A stretch of DNA of 54,219 bases, taken from NCBI RefSeq assembly GCF_004006535.1, contig NZ_RLIH01000015.1, positions 1 to 54,219 of the forward strand, read 5' to 3'. The notes beneath the pieces are model-generated. The model ran no database searches, was not told the DNA's origin, and saw only the letters and a list, made by a program, of their open reading frames with translations. Source of the stretch: Anaerosphaera multitolerans. Its GTDB lineage: Bacteria; Bacillota; Clostridia; Tissierellales; Peptoniphilaceae. Both the position numbers and the translations under genes were made by a program. Shown here piece after piece: positions 46,501 to 54,219 of the stretch; the stretch's first letter is position 1; each line of letters opens with the position of its first letter.

Positions 46501-47059
46501 TTCAGAAAAACCTTCCGAAGGTAAAAAACCTATAGATGCATTAAATTCATCGAATTTAATAGGAGTTTTTGAGTCGGATGAAAATGGAGAATTGCATACT
46601 AAACTCAGTAATGTATTGTATGAAGCGCTAGCTGAAGTATATGGTGGCATTGGAGATGGAAAAATCAAAAGAAATGACACTCATGAAGAAGGTTTTTATC
46701 CTATAGAGGTACTTTTCCAAGAAGGACCAATAACGGAAGGAATGGACTTTGGTCCGGGACAAAAATTACTTTCTAATCCTGATGTAGCGGAGGTTAACAA
46801 TAGAGTAATAAAAGAGAGAACGTGGATAAAGTTAGATTATTTAGATGAAGAAGTAATAATGTTTTATACAGATCCGGGTTCAACAGTAAAAGTATTTGCT
46901 GATGGAAAAGAAGAAGCGATAGGAACACTTCAAGAAGTACCTGATAAAGATATTCAATATATTATATTTGATGAGCCACAAACTTCAGGGACAAAAATAA
47001 CAATAGTGTCACGAGCTCCGGATAAATCAGAATACAGAATGAGTGAAATAATAAAGTAA
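43598..47059 (+). CDS. Secreted RCC1-repeat protein
   Basis: The precursor has 1153 residues with a signal peptide (LSLFLAVIMFSNLITPIYG). Residues about 85-565 hold at least six RCC1-type blades with the recurring pattern GxVWxWG (GKVWTWGRN, DELYAWGRG, DDVWMWGYG, GNVWAWGNASHGQLG, GTVYQWGD, GRSWAWGNA), forming a beta-propeller. The rest is acidic, beta-rich and of unknown fold. No SLH, LPXTG or membrane anchor is visible at the C terminus, unlike its neighbours. The start is TTG 43598 with AAGGAG 7 bases upstream; a TTG at 43565 would extend the basic N terminus. RCC1-like propellers usually bind proteins. Confidence 0.8.
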   Translation: MEKNKILSLFLAVIMFSNLITPIYGAGFDKVEEDDTSASIFFSEAELGKGSFTAKDIIDRYYNYEPAKGPINAPQYEQLSIVKFIETSTGYLSGMALDVNGKVWTWGRNSCGVQGLGEGVLTSGDASGEWLGGMKRIPYFVDNNITIRNIQSAYYTAYALSDKDELYAWGRGLEGQMGDGTNKYHNNSVHKVNIPNVKMFSAGQGAGANHAIAVDRNDDVWMWGYGSGNAIPGHSGYNSNPIKLKKLDLGVDGSGNPVTIVDVKASESANFILDSAGNVWAWGNASHGQLGNSSTTEDIDVPTKMGSALFRNKKIVQISAAGYRIMALAEDGTVYQWGDLEGSDLKTDDQRKPSVLEIDSVEIENIGYTPIPQKIIAGRRTAYFIDQHGRSWAWGNAIYFNLGREGGYEDSNDLTKIPKAQQYPNIVGDGDTQIYDHSPKFPKYATDVNSKGRHSRYGGYSFNNLHPTVYDEKYMLKNDAGDPIDYEGNALEYKTSGINKDKYVVKGTETVSIPEIDPKEAWINLSFKPMGYVQDISTYLSATTFLDSAGNIFKTALDGSGTIAWGWDFNEKYDLNGGVNSRGTDQGLYDRYVYEIVFMRGMPTKIPPTVNVQEVEKKKIYKEYDEKGNAIHDPVKVISEATVPETIVDEGLNLTAKAELEKVDYVFVPYDLENPDAVNLDISAIDTRIKDVNGNESIIQNDFDKLVEKGYKHEVLRTADKEVAGGTTLTDEIEVKENGILFVRSVFNQYGSPNGKVTPIVIDNFYTKAPIVHNGVGDALEYEGNGGQEEMPVYSNTSDNVVKTNEDSEDTKLDPEESEKLMGFPLDANGKVINSRPTPGGNSVIKDVAPTFGYDTVEVSSYEADKFEVDGWDLLDLNTKEPTDKVQKYPTITLDDEQSFTIDKEGNIEEVEYTFYYKANPNVLSKVEAEFIDVVGDDSTQMDEHYGYVKLTNPNGKPGRFYVFDKEYSEKPSEGKKPIDALNSSNLIGVFESDENGELHTKLSNVLYEALAEVYGGIGDGKIKRNDTHEEGFYPIEVLFQEGPITEGMDFGPGQKLLSNPDVAEVNNRVIKERTWIKLDYLDEEVIMFYTDPGSTVKVFADGKEEAIGTLQEVPDKDIQYIIFDEPQTSGTKITIVSRAPDKSEYRMSEIIK

Positions 47060-47069
47060 GAGACATAGA

Positions 47070-47104
47070 TCCGGAATAAGTTAAGTCATTTAACTTATTC
47101 CGGA
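47070..47104. repeat. Perfect 15-bp inverted repeat between two surface protein genes
   Basis: The arms 47070-47084 and 47090-47104 are exact reverse complements with a 5-base loop (GTCAT). They begin 10 bases after the RCC1 gene stop. The sequence after the hairpin is A/G-rich with no T-run, so it is not a textbook terminator; it may stabilise or process the mRNA. Confidence 0.7.
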
Positions 47105-47133
47105 AAAGAGAACAGGAGGAGGGTGAAAGAAAT

Positions 47134-50100
47134 ATGTTTAATGCGATGAAAGGAATATCAAAGAGAATATCGCTTTTATTGGCATTGATAATTCTTCTCT
47201 CCACACCGGTTGAAGCTTTTGCTCAAATAAATGCAGCTTATGATAATGAGTCAGTAGCTGAAGAAGTTTATGAGGCGGATGTTTCAGGCAGTGAGGATGA
47301 AAGTATTATTAACGATGAAGGAGAAAATGATTTTCCGGAAGATATGATCCCAGAAGAAGAACCAGAGGAGATAATTCCTGAAGAGGAGACTAAAGAAGTA
47401 ACTAAAGCAGGTTCTTATCCGGGTTCATTCAGTGGAGAAGTTAGATTTACAATAGATAGTGAAGATCCGCTAGTAGATTTAACAGAAGCAATTCAAGAAG
47501 CAATCGAATTAGTGGAAAAAGAAGAGCCGAATTTTTTAAGACGAGTAACAAGAAGTATAGACTCAAATCAAGCTGAGGAACTAAGTGTAGATATTAGATT
47601 TATTGCAAACTACACACCTTTAGTGGGCAGTGAAAATAAAATAGAACAGCTTTTAAAAGAAAATTTAACTATAGGTTTAAAAGCACAGTATGAAGGTGAT
47701 AATGAAATTATTACTGATGAAGGAGATAATATCTTACCTGGTAGTGATGTTACAGATAGGTTATCACCGAAAGAGTATGAATTTACCAGAGAAAACTTAA
47801 AAGCAGGTATAGATGTAGAAATACCCGTAAAAGTTACTGGATATACTGATTTAAACAGTTATTTAGAGACTACATTCGGTATTTCTTTTGATACAAGTTC
47901 TATGGTAAATGAAGTAAATGGAGTATCATTAGAAGGTTATTTAAAGGTAAGTCCATCAGGTGGAGGAAGCGGAGAAGATATACCTACAATAACATTGGAA
48001 TTTTATGAAATTGCCAAACCTCAAGGACCATTAGGAGGAATTGAAAGTCTAACAAAAAATGTAAGAAATATTACCAAACCAAATAATGGATTAGGACCGG
48101 TAGAAGGAGAAAACTTCTATAAAGAAGTACAGGCAACTGTAGGAGATGAAGTAGAGTATGAGATTACCTTAACAAATACTAGTAATGCTTCAATTCCCAT
48201 AAAAATAGTTGATCCTATACAAGTAGGTTTGACAATAGAAGAAAGTGTAAATAAAGAAGGAAATGACATAGTAATAACAGATACTTTAGCTCCCGGTCAA
48301 ACCGGAACCTATAAGTATAAAGCTACAGTTACTTCTATTGACAATGGAGTAATTAAAAACACAGCTACAACAAACAAATTAAAAATATATGATGGAGTGT
48401 TAACGCCGATTGATAAAGTTAACATTAGAAAGACAGCTGATGGTAAAGAATTAGTCTTAAACAACGGTAAGACAGTTGTAGTTTATGGTGGTGTAGCTTG
48501 GATATCAGATGAATCAGAAGAAGGTACATTAAAAGCCTCAGCAACTGTAAAAATGCCTGATGGTAAGTTAAGAGTTACTAAAGAATTCCATAATGATTTT
48601 AATCTAAGAATTAAAAGAGCAGCGAATAATCCTATAAGTTTTAAGATTCAAGTAACAGGACCACACGGATATTCAGAAGAAATTAATTTGGCAGCTGGAG
48701 GAATAAAAGATCTTGAAAACTTATATTATGGTGAATATACAGTAACAGAATTAGAAGCTAATGGTTATACACCAAGCTACAAGGTAGGAGAAAGTTCAGA
48801 AACAGTAGAACCTGCAAAAGTAACGATAAATAATGCAGAAGAAAATAAAGTAACAGTTATTAATACTCAAACCGGAGCAAAAGAAACAACTGAGAACATC
48901 AAAGTAACAAAAGACTGGAAAAACGGACCAAAGCCGGATACAGTAATAGAACTTTGGAGAAGCGGACAAAACTTGGAAGGTTCTGAAATAAATGAAAAAG
49001 TAGGAGAATTCACAGCCAATGCAACGAAGATTGAAGAGACCTTTGAAGAACTGGCAAAACACGATCCAACAGGAAGAGAATTTAACTACTATGTAAAAGA
49101 AGCTGAAGTAGAAAACTATACAACAGAGATCAAAGGAGATAAGGCTACAGGATTTACTGTAACAAATACCTATGTAATACCAAAACTTCCGGAATTTAAA
49201 GCAAGGAAGATATGGGAAGGAGACGAAACAGTAACTCGCCCTGAAATGAACTTTGAGTTGTGGAGAAAGATAGGAACAGAACTAGATGAAAAAGTTCCTG
49301 GAGCAGAAGTAAAGAAAGTAGATGGAGTAATAACAGAAGCAATCTGGACAGACTTGGATAAGACAGATATTAACGGAAGAGAATATACTTTCTATGTAAA
49401 AGAGAGCTTTGTAACAGATAAGGCAAGTAATGCAAACTGGATTTTAGGAGAATATGACTTTGCAACAAACTCCATAACTAATACAGTAGTAACAGGAGAT
49501 GACAAGGCAGGAAAACTGGACGTAGAAAAGATCTTAAAGAATGAAGATAGCAATAGAACTAAGCGTTCAGTATCTAATCAAATAAAATTTAAGATAATAG
49601 TAACAGATGAGTATGATAATGAGACATCAGTAGATATCTTTGCAGGAGAAACAAAGACTATAGAAAATCTATACTATGGAGACTACACAGTAAAAGAAGA
49701 AGATACGAATGGATATATCCCAAGTTATGCACCGGAAAAAGTAACAGTAACTAAGGATCAAACAGAAAATCCTAAGTTTGTAGTAACCAATAGTAGAGAT
49801 GAAGATAATCCTGAAGACCCAAATAGAGTAGACATAGAAATAAATAAGGTATGGGAAGATGGACCAAAGCCTGATACAACACTATTATTAAAGAGAAAAG
49901 TAGTAGTGGAAGAAGGCGGAGTAGAAAAAGACATAATTGATGATGACTTTACCAAGACCTTAAAAGTAACGAAAGATACACTTAAGTTTGAATTTGAAAA
50001 ACAAGCAAAACATGATGAAAAAGGTCGCGAATATCAATACTATGTAGAAGAGCCAACAGTACCTGAAAACTATGAGGCAACAATAACTCCTGAAGGAGCA

Positions 50101-53100
50101 GTAACAGGAAACAAATTAGTATTTACAGTAACCAATAAATACACAAGCCCAATAATTCCTGAATTTACTGTAACAAAGAGCTGGGAAGGTGACGAGACTG
50201 TAACCAGACCTACAATGGTTCTAACTCTAATGAGACACTTAGAAGGTGAAGAGGAAAAAGACCGTGTTGCAGTTCCTGATGTAGAAACCAAAGAAGTAAA
50301 TGGAACGACAACAACAGCAACTTGGAATAATCTACCTGAGACCAATGCAGCAGGAGTAAAATATATCTACTCAGCAAAAGAGGAGTTTAAGGAAGATAAG
50401 GCAAGTAATGCAAACTGGATTTTAGGAGAATATGACTTTGCAACAAACTCCATAACTAATACAGTAGTAACAGGAGATGACAAAGCGGGGAAACTGGACG
50501 TAGAAAAGATCTTAAAGAACGAGTTAGAAACAACAAGGTCAAAAAGATCAGTAAGTGAACCAATAGAATTTACAGTAGTCGTGACAGATGAGTATGAAAA
50601 TGAGATTCCGGTAACAATAAAAGCGGGAGAAATCATTTCGGTAGGAAATCTATACTACGGGGACTATACAGTAGAAGAGACAGTTACACATGGATATGTT
50701 CCAAGTTATGAACCAACAGAATTAACAGTAGAAAAGGATCAGGCAAAAACCCCTAGATTTGTAGTAACTAATAGTAGAAAAGGTGGAACAGATGATCCGA
50801 ATGGCTTAACAATTAATATAACTAAGATTTGGGATGGCGGACCTAAACCAGAGACTGTTATAGAATTGTGGAGAAAAGGTGTAGAGTTAGATGGTACTGA
50901 AATTGATGAAAAGATAGGACACTTAGATATAGAAGATGGAATGTTAGGAGAGTCGGTAACACAAGAATTTTTGAAGCTAGCAAAACATGATCCGAGTGGA
51001 AGAGAGTTTGACTATTATGTAAAAGAGCCTAATGTACCACTTAATTATGCAAAGGATATTGTTGAGGAAAAAACTGAAAAAGGATATAACTATACAGTAA
51101 CGAACACATATTTATCTACAGATCCTACAAAAACAAATAGTTTAGATGAAGATCAAGGCGTTAAACCAAAAGATGAATTCACCTATACTATAACGTTGAC
51201 AAATCCAACAAGTTACGCAATTAAAAACACTCCAATAGTTGACAAAGTTCCTGAAAGCTTGGAAATATTAGAAGTAAAATTATCAGATGGCGGGAATGCC
51301 GAGAAAAAAGGGAACGAGGTAAGCTATATAGTTCCTGAAATATTGGCAAAGAGCAACTTTACAATGGAAATTAAGGTAAAAGTAAAAGATAATGTCGCAA
51401 TAGGAACAGAGATTCAGAATATAGCTGTAGTAGATGGAGAAAAAGTTCCTGATAGACTAATAGAAGTAACAGCTTTAGAAAATAATAAAGTTGCAAAAAG
51501 AAATATCAATGAAGGAACAAATAAAGAACCTGTATATGAACCGATAGATGAAAGTTATGCAGTAGATTATGGTGATAAATATATCTATGAAATTACCACT
51601 AAGAATATTGGAAATATAAAACTTAAAAATGTAAAAATAGAAGATGACATCCCAAGAGAGTTAGATATACTAAGTGTAGTTTTATCTGATGGTGGACAAG
51701 TAACAAGAGTGGGAAATAAGATAGAATATCTGATACCGGAAATAAATCATGGTGAAACTTTTACAATGACAATAACAGTTGCAGCAAACTATAATGCAAT
51801 AGTGGGAACTCAAATTGGAAATGTGGCGTATGTAGATAAAGTTCCAGTGCCCGATGATGGTGTAAACTTTGGGCCATCAGGATTAAGACTGTTAAAAACC
51901 AATAACACTGATTCGAGTTGGAGTTTGCCAAATGCAGAATTTGAGTTGTTTAAATCAGATGGTAAATCTTTAGGCAAATGGGAAACAGGAAGAAATGGAG
52001 CATTTACAATAAAGAATATACCAGCTGGCGAATATTACTTTATTGAAACAAAAGCACCACCATATCACAGGTTAAGTAAAACGCCTGTTATGGTAACTGT
52101 TAATGAAGGAACAATAAACACATTAATTGTGGCCAATAGGATTTCATCTTCATCACCAGCGACGTATAGGAGTTTACCAAATGTTGATAGTTATGTATTA
52201 GAGTCAAGTATAGCCCAAAATACTATTCTTAGAACATCTATAGGTCAGGATGATGTTAATAAGGACTTTGTTACAGTAAGTGTGTTGTATGAAGATAAAA
52301 TAACAGATCCTGAAATGGTAAAAAACATTAGATTAAGTAACCAAGAAATAACTATTAAAGACAAATCAACGGGAAAAGTAGTTCTAAATCAAAATACCAA
52401 TAATATGGGGGAAACAACAGTAGTTTTACCATATGGTGACTATGTAGCAGAAGTACAAAATCCGGATAAAAATATATTTGTACCAGATGCTTTAGATCCA
52501 CCGGTGCAAGAATTTAGTTTACCTGCATCAGAAGAAGACTCCGAGGTAAGTTTATTCTTTAATAAAGTAGCATTAGAAGAAACAACAGATAATGAAGAAG
52601 ATTCAAAAGAGACAGAAGTAGACAAAGATGTTGACAAGAAAGAAGTTGATGATAAAGAAACGACAGAAAAAGATAAGAGTACAAACACAACAACTTCAGT
52701 AGAAAAGAAGGAAGACAATAAAGTAGTAGCAACTGACACAACAGCTAAGACAGAAGAGAAGGCTAATGGGGAAAATAAGACATCAGAAATAACAAAGACA
52801 GGCTATCTAAGAGGTTATGAAGACGGAAGTATAAGACCAAAAGCAAACATAACCAGAGGGGAAGTAGCTGCAATACTGGCAAGATTAAATAAAGCAGAAG
52901 CAACGACAAAGACAAGTTATACTGATGTAAAGGCAGGAAGTTGGTATGAAGATTATATCAACTATGTAAGTGAAGTAGGATTGATGGAAGGCTATGAAGA
53001 TGGTAGTTTTAAACCTGAACAGAACATTACCAGAGGAGAATTTACAACGGTAGTGTCAAGGTATAAAGAGTTAACAGGAGGAGAAGCACCATTTAAAGAC

Positions 53101-53346
53101 ATAGTAGGACATTGGTCAGAAGAGAGTATAAAGAGCGTATATACTAAGGGTTGGATAAGTGGCTATGAAGATGGTAGCTTTAAACCTGATAAGTATATAA
53201 GTAGAGCGGAAGTGACAAGCATAGTAAATAAGATGGAAGGAAGAGTAATAGTAGAAAAAGAGCTGGACAAACTTTCCAATAAGTACAGTGACTTAAACAA
53301 AAGTGATTGGTACTATTATGATATGCTTGAAGCCAGCAAAATGTAA
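47134..53346 (+). CDS. Giant SLH-anchored adhesin with Cna-B, DUF11 and SpaA-like domains
   Basis: The 2070-residue precursor has a signal peptide (LLLALIILLSTPVEAFA) and an acidic N-terminal stretch. Residues about 325-425 resemble a DUF11-like domain. Residues about 470-1325 are a tandem of Cna-B-type modules with WxxGPKPDTVIELWR, AKHDPTGREFNYYVKE and VTNTY motifs; these usually carry Lys-Asn isopeptide bonds. Two DUF11 domains (about 1330-1570), a SpaA/prealbumin-like domain (about 1580-1667), a Lys/Glu/Thr-rich linker (about 1814-1889) and three SLH domains (about 1890-2050) follow. A unit of about 326 residues is duplicated. AGGAGGAGG precedes the ATG. Likely a stalk-like surface adhesin. 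Confidence 0.88.
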   Translation: MFNAMKGISKRISLLLALIILLSTPVEAFAQINAAYDNESVAEEVYEADVSGSEDESIINDEGENDFPEDMIPEEEPEEIIPEEETKEVTKAGSYPGSFSGEVRFTIDSEDPLVDLTEAIQEAIELVEKEEPNFLRRVTRSIDSNQAEELSVDIRFIANYTPLVGSENKIEQLLKENLTIGLKAQYEGDNEIITDEGDNILPGSDVTDRLSPKEYEFTRENLKAGIDVEIPVKVTGYTDLNSYLETTFGISFDTSSMVNEVNGVSLEGYLKVSPSGGGSGEDIPTITLEFYEIAKPQGPLGGIESLTKNVRNITKPNNGLGPVEGENFYKEVQATVGDEVEYEITLTNTSNASIPIKIVDPIQVGLTIEESVNKEGNDIVITDTLAPGQTGTYKYKATVTSIDNGVIKNTATTNKLKIYDGVLTPIDKVNIRKTADGKELVLNNGKTVVVYGGVAWISDESEEGTLKASATVKMPDGKLRVTKEFHNDFNLRIKRAANNPISFKIQVTGPHGYSEEINLAAGGIKDLENLYYGEYTVTELEANGYTPSYKVGESSETVEPAKVTINNAEENKVTVINTQTGAKETTENIKVTKDWKNGPKPDTVIELWRSGQNLEGSEINEKVGEFTANATKIEETFEELAKHDPTGREFNYYVKEAEVENYTTEIKGDKATGFTVTNTYVIPKLPEFKARKIWEGDETVTRPEMNFELWRKIGTELDEKVPGAEVKKVDGVITEAIWTDLDKTDINGREYTFYVKESFVTDKASNANWILGEYDFATNSITNTVVTGDDKAGKLDVEKILKNEDSNRTKRSVSNQIKFKIIVTDEYDNETSVDIFAGETKTIENLYYGDYTVKEEDTNGYIPSYAPEKVTVTKDQTENPKFVVTNSRDEDNPEDPNRVDIEINKVWEDGPKPDTTLLLKRKVVVEEGGVEKDIIDDDFTKTLKVTKDTLKFEFEKQAKHDEKGREYQYYVEEPTVPENYEATITPEGAVTGNKLVFTVTNKYTSPIIPEFTVTKSWEGDETVTRPTMVLTLMRHLEGEEEKDRVAVPDVETKEVNGTTTTATWNNLPETNAAGVKYIYSAKEEFKEDKASNANWILGEYDFATNSITNTVVTGDDKAGKLDVEKILKNELETTRSKRSVSEPIEFTVVVTDEYENEIPVTIKAGEIISVGNLYYGDYTVEETVTHGYVPSYEPTELTVEKDQAKTPRFVVTNSRKGGTDDPNGLTINITKIWDGGPKPETVIELWRKGVELDGTEIDEKIGHLDIEDGMLGESVTQEFLKLAKHDPSGREFDYYVKEPNVPLNYAKDIVEEKTEKGYNYTVTNTYLSTDPTKTNSLDEDQGVKPKDEFTYTITLTNPTSYAIKNTPIVDKVPESLEILEVKLSDGGNAEKKGNEVSYIVPEILAKSNFTMEIKVKVKDNVAIGTEIQNIAVVDGEKVPDRLIEVTALENNKVAKRNINEGTNKEPVYEPIDESYAVDYGDKYIYEITTKNIGNIKLKNVKIEDDIPRELDILSVVLSDGGQVTRVGNKIEYLIPEINHGETFTMTITVAANYNAIVGTQIGNVAYVDKVPVPDDGVNFGPSGLRLLKTNNTDSSWSLPNAEFELFKSDGKSLGKWETGRNGAFTIKNIPAGEYYFIETKAPPYHRLSKTPVMVTVNEGTINTLIVANRISSSSPATYRSLPNVDSYVLESSIAQNTILRTSIGQDDVNKDFVTVSVLYEDKITDPEMVKNIRLSNQEITIKDKSTGKVVLNQNTNNMGETTVVLPYGDYVAEVQNPDKNIFVPDALDPPVQEFSLPASEEDSEVSLFFNKVALEETTDNEEDSKETEVDKDVDKKEVDDKETTEKDKSTNTTTSVEKKEDNKVVATDTTAKTEEKANGENKTSEITKTGYLRGYEDGSIRPKANITRGEVAAILARLNKAEATTKTSYTDVKAGSWYEDYINYVSEVGLMEGYEDGSFKPEQNITRGEFTTVVSRYKELTGGEAPFKDIVGHWSEESIKSVYTKGWISGYEDGSFKPDKYISRAEVTSIVNKMEGRVIVEKELDKLSNKYSDLNKSDWYYYDMLEASKM
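49417..49541 (+). repeat. 125-bp near-identical intragenic repeat, copy 1
   Basis: This tract encodes the segment from KASNANWILGEY to KLDVEKILKN and recurs exactly 978 bases (326 codons) downstream. Only three base differences, all silent, separate the copies by eye. Confidence 0.9.
50395..50519 (+). repeat. 125-bp near-identical intragenic repeat, copy 2
   Basis: Second copy of the tract at 49417-49541, in the same frame. The three differences cluster at 50484-50490. The flanking Cna-B modules are more diverged, so this part looks recently copied or gene-converted. Confidence 0.9.
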
Positions 53347-53356
53347 AAAATAAATA

Positions 53357-53401
53357 TTTTGATACTATATGGAAAACATATTTACCCATATAGTATCAAA
53401 A
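53357..53401. repeat. Perfect 16-bp inverted repeat after the giant adhesin gene
   Basis: Arms 53357-53372 and 53386-53401 are exact reverse complements with a 13-base loop. No T-run follows on the plus strand except what the stem itself supplies. It may end the giant gene's transcript or act like the hairpin at 47070. Confidence 0.7.
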
Positions 53402-53423
53402 TAAAATCATTAAGGAGGAAGAA

Positions 53424-54219
53424 GTGAACAAAGGTCAAATTAAAAAGAAATTGAGTTTAATTCTAGCGATTATTATGATTCTCGCAAATTTTGTGCCTGT
53501 ATTTGCTAATGAAAATGATAATGCTACATTAGATACTTATCTTAATGGTGCGAATAATATTATTAAAACTCATAGTGAAAATGAGGGTGTCGACCATAGT
53601 AACAGTAGAATTAGCAAAAGAGATACAGATACACCAATAGGGCCAAAAGATTTTTTTGGATTGGAAGTATATGTAGAATATGATGATCCGAGTTATCCTG
53701 GATATCCAAGAAGAAAATTGTTAGATGTAAAGCTTACAGTAACTAATAAAAACACGGGAGATGTAATTGAATCTGAAAAGTTAATTCCTGGTACTTATAC
53801 TTCAGATTGGCTTCCTCATGGAACCTATACTATTGAAGTTGAAAATCCTGATCCAACACAGTATGTTTTAGTAGAAGGATTTAAGGAAAAATTTGATTTT
53901 GATTTACCTTTACCAGCGACAGTTTCTGATTTAGCAGTTATTTATAATTATATTCCTGAAGGATCGGAATTTAGTGTGACTTACGATGGAAATGATAATA
54001 CTTCAGGAGAAGCACCAGTAGATTCTAATAAATATATGCCAGGAAATGAAGTAATAGTACTGGATAAAGGAAACTTGGAGAAAGGAACTGCTGACTTTAC
54101 AGGTTGGAATACAAGTGCAGATGGAAGTGGAATTGCATATGTATTAGGGGATACATTTAATATAACAGAAGATACCATACTTTATGCCCAATGGAAGTCA
54201 CCTGAAAGAATAGTTAAGT
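53424..54219 (+). CDS. Secreted InlB-repeat surface protein, 3' end beyond the window
   Basis: An open frame runs from GTG 53424 to the window end (265 codons) without a stop. AAGGAGG stands 5 bases before the start. The N terminus is a signal peptide (KKLSLILAIIMILANFVPVFA). A short acidic region with SRISKRDTD follows, then a beta-rich segment (YDDPSYPGYPRRKLLDVKLTVTNK to GTYTIEVENPDP) that resembles a Cna-B/SpaA-like fold. From about residue 182 there is an InlB B-repeat (VTYDGNDNTSGEAPVD to LYAQWK) closely similar to those in the protein at 39316. SLH domains may follow downstream, by analogy. Confidence 0.8.
   Translation, partial: MNKGQIKKKLSLILAIIMILANFVPVFANENDNATLDTYLNGANNIIKTHSENEGVDHSNSRISKRDTDTPIGPKDFFGLEVYVEYDDPSYPGYPRRKLLDVKLTVTNKNTGDVIESEKLIPGTYTSDWLPHGTYTIEVENPDPTQYVLVEGFKEKFDFDLPLPATVSDLAVIYNYIPEGSEFSVTYDGNDNTSGEAPVDSNKYMPGNEVIVLDKGNLEKGTADFTGWNTSADGSGIAYVLGDTFNITEDTILYAQWKSPERIVK

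Noticed and set aside
52440-52739. Serine-rich minus-strand open frame in the giant adhesin gene
   Set aside because: It is the shadow of the Lys/Glu/Thr-rich linker on the other strand and has no ribosome site.

Overview
The window is AT-rich (roughly one third G+C by eye) and gene-dense. It looks like a chromosomal piece of a low-GC, probably anaerobic Firmicute. Several features suggest the Tissierellia/Peptoniphilus-Anaerococcus side of the phylum: a T-box-controlled ileS, ECF transporter genes next to truA, a selenium-type molybdenum hydroxylase system, and SLH-anchored adhesins rich in Cna-B and InlB repeats. The genus is inference only; no rRNA or other marker is present.

Layout. (1) 1-8560: a small membrane peptide coupled to a HI0933/BaiN-type flavoprotein, a SAF-domain oxidoreductase, an Rrf2 regulator with three cysteines, a T-box leader and type-2 ileS, a CmpB-type membrane protein (minus strand), 3-methyladenine DNA glycosylase and a DUF1294 protein. 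(2) 8581-12101, minus strand: a three-gene molybdenum hydroxylase (FAD, 2Fe-2S and Mo subunits) of the xanthine dehydrogenase family. (3) 12251-17414: ecfA1-ecfA2-ecfT-truA, then a large DUF4153 membrane protein. (4) 17527-22282: trmN6-rsmI-nurA-herA and a DUF4825 lipoprotein. (5) 22297-26847: a DMT exporter, an NCS2 xanthine/uracil permease, a free-standing GuaA-like glutamine amidotransferase and a membrane-anchored S41 protease. (6) 27016-36749: one compact 13-gene operon for molybdate uptake, molybdopterin synthesis and hydroxylase maturation (xdhC, MoeA-like, moaC, moaA, MOSC, mogA, a MobA-like/ModE fusion regulator, modABC, yqeC, mocA, yqeB), preceded by a near-consensus promoter. (7) 36818-39165: DUF1622 protein, BrnQ and thymidine kinase. 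(8) 39316-54219: four consecutive large secreted proteins, the last running off the window: beta-helix/InlB/SLH, RCC1-repeat, a 2070-residue Cna-B/DUF11/SLH giant, and another InlB-repeat protein.

How it fits together. Regions 2, 5 and 6 form a scattered purine module. The permease would import xanthine or a related base, the hydroxylase would oxidise or reduce it, and the operon in region 6 would supply molybdate, cofactor (probably the cytosine dinucleotide form, since mocA is the nucleotidyltransferase present) and, through YqeB/YqeC, a labile selenium ligand. Region 8 is a surface locus. The items most worth a second look are the ModE-type DNA-binding domain fused to a degenerate nucleotidyltransferase domain, the GXHH-type IleRS2, the NurA-HerA pair inside an RNA-modification operon, and the repeat architecture, dibasic R-x-K-R sites and long hairpins of the surface locus.
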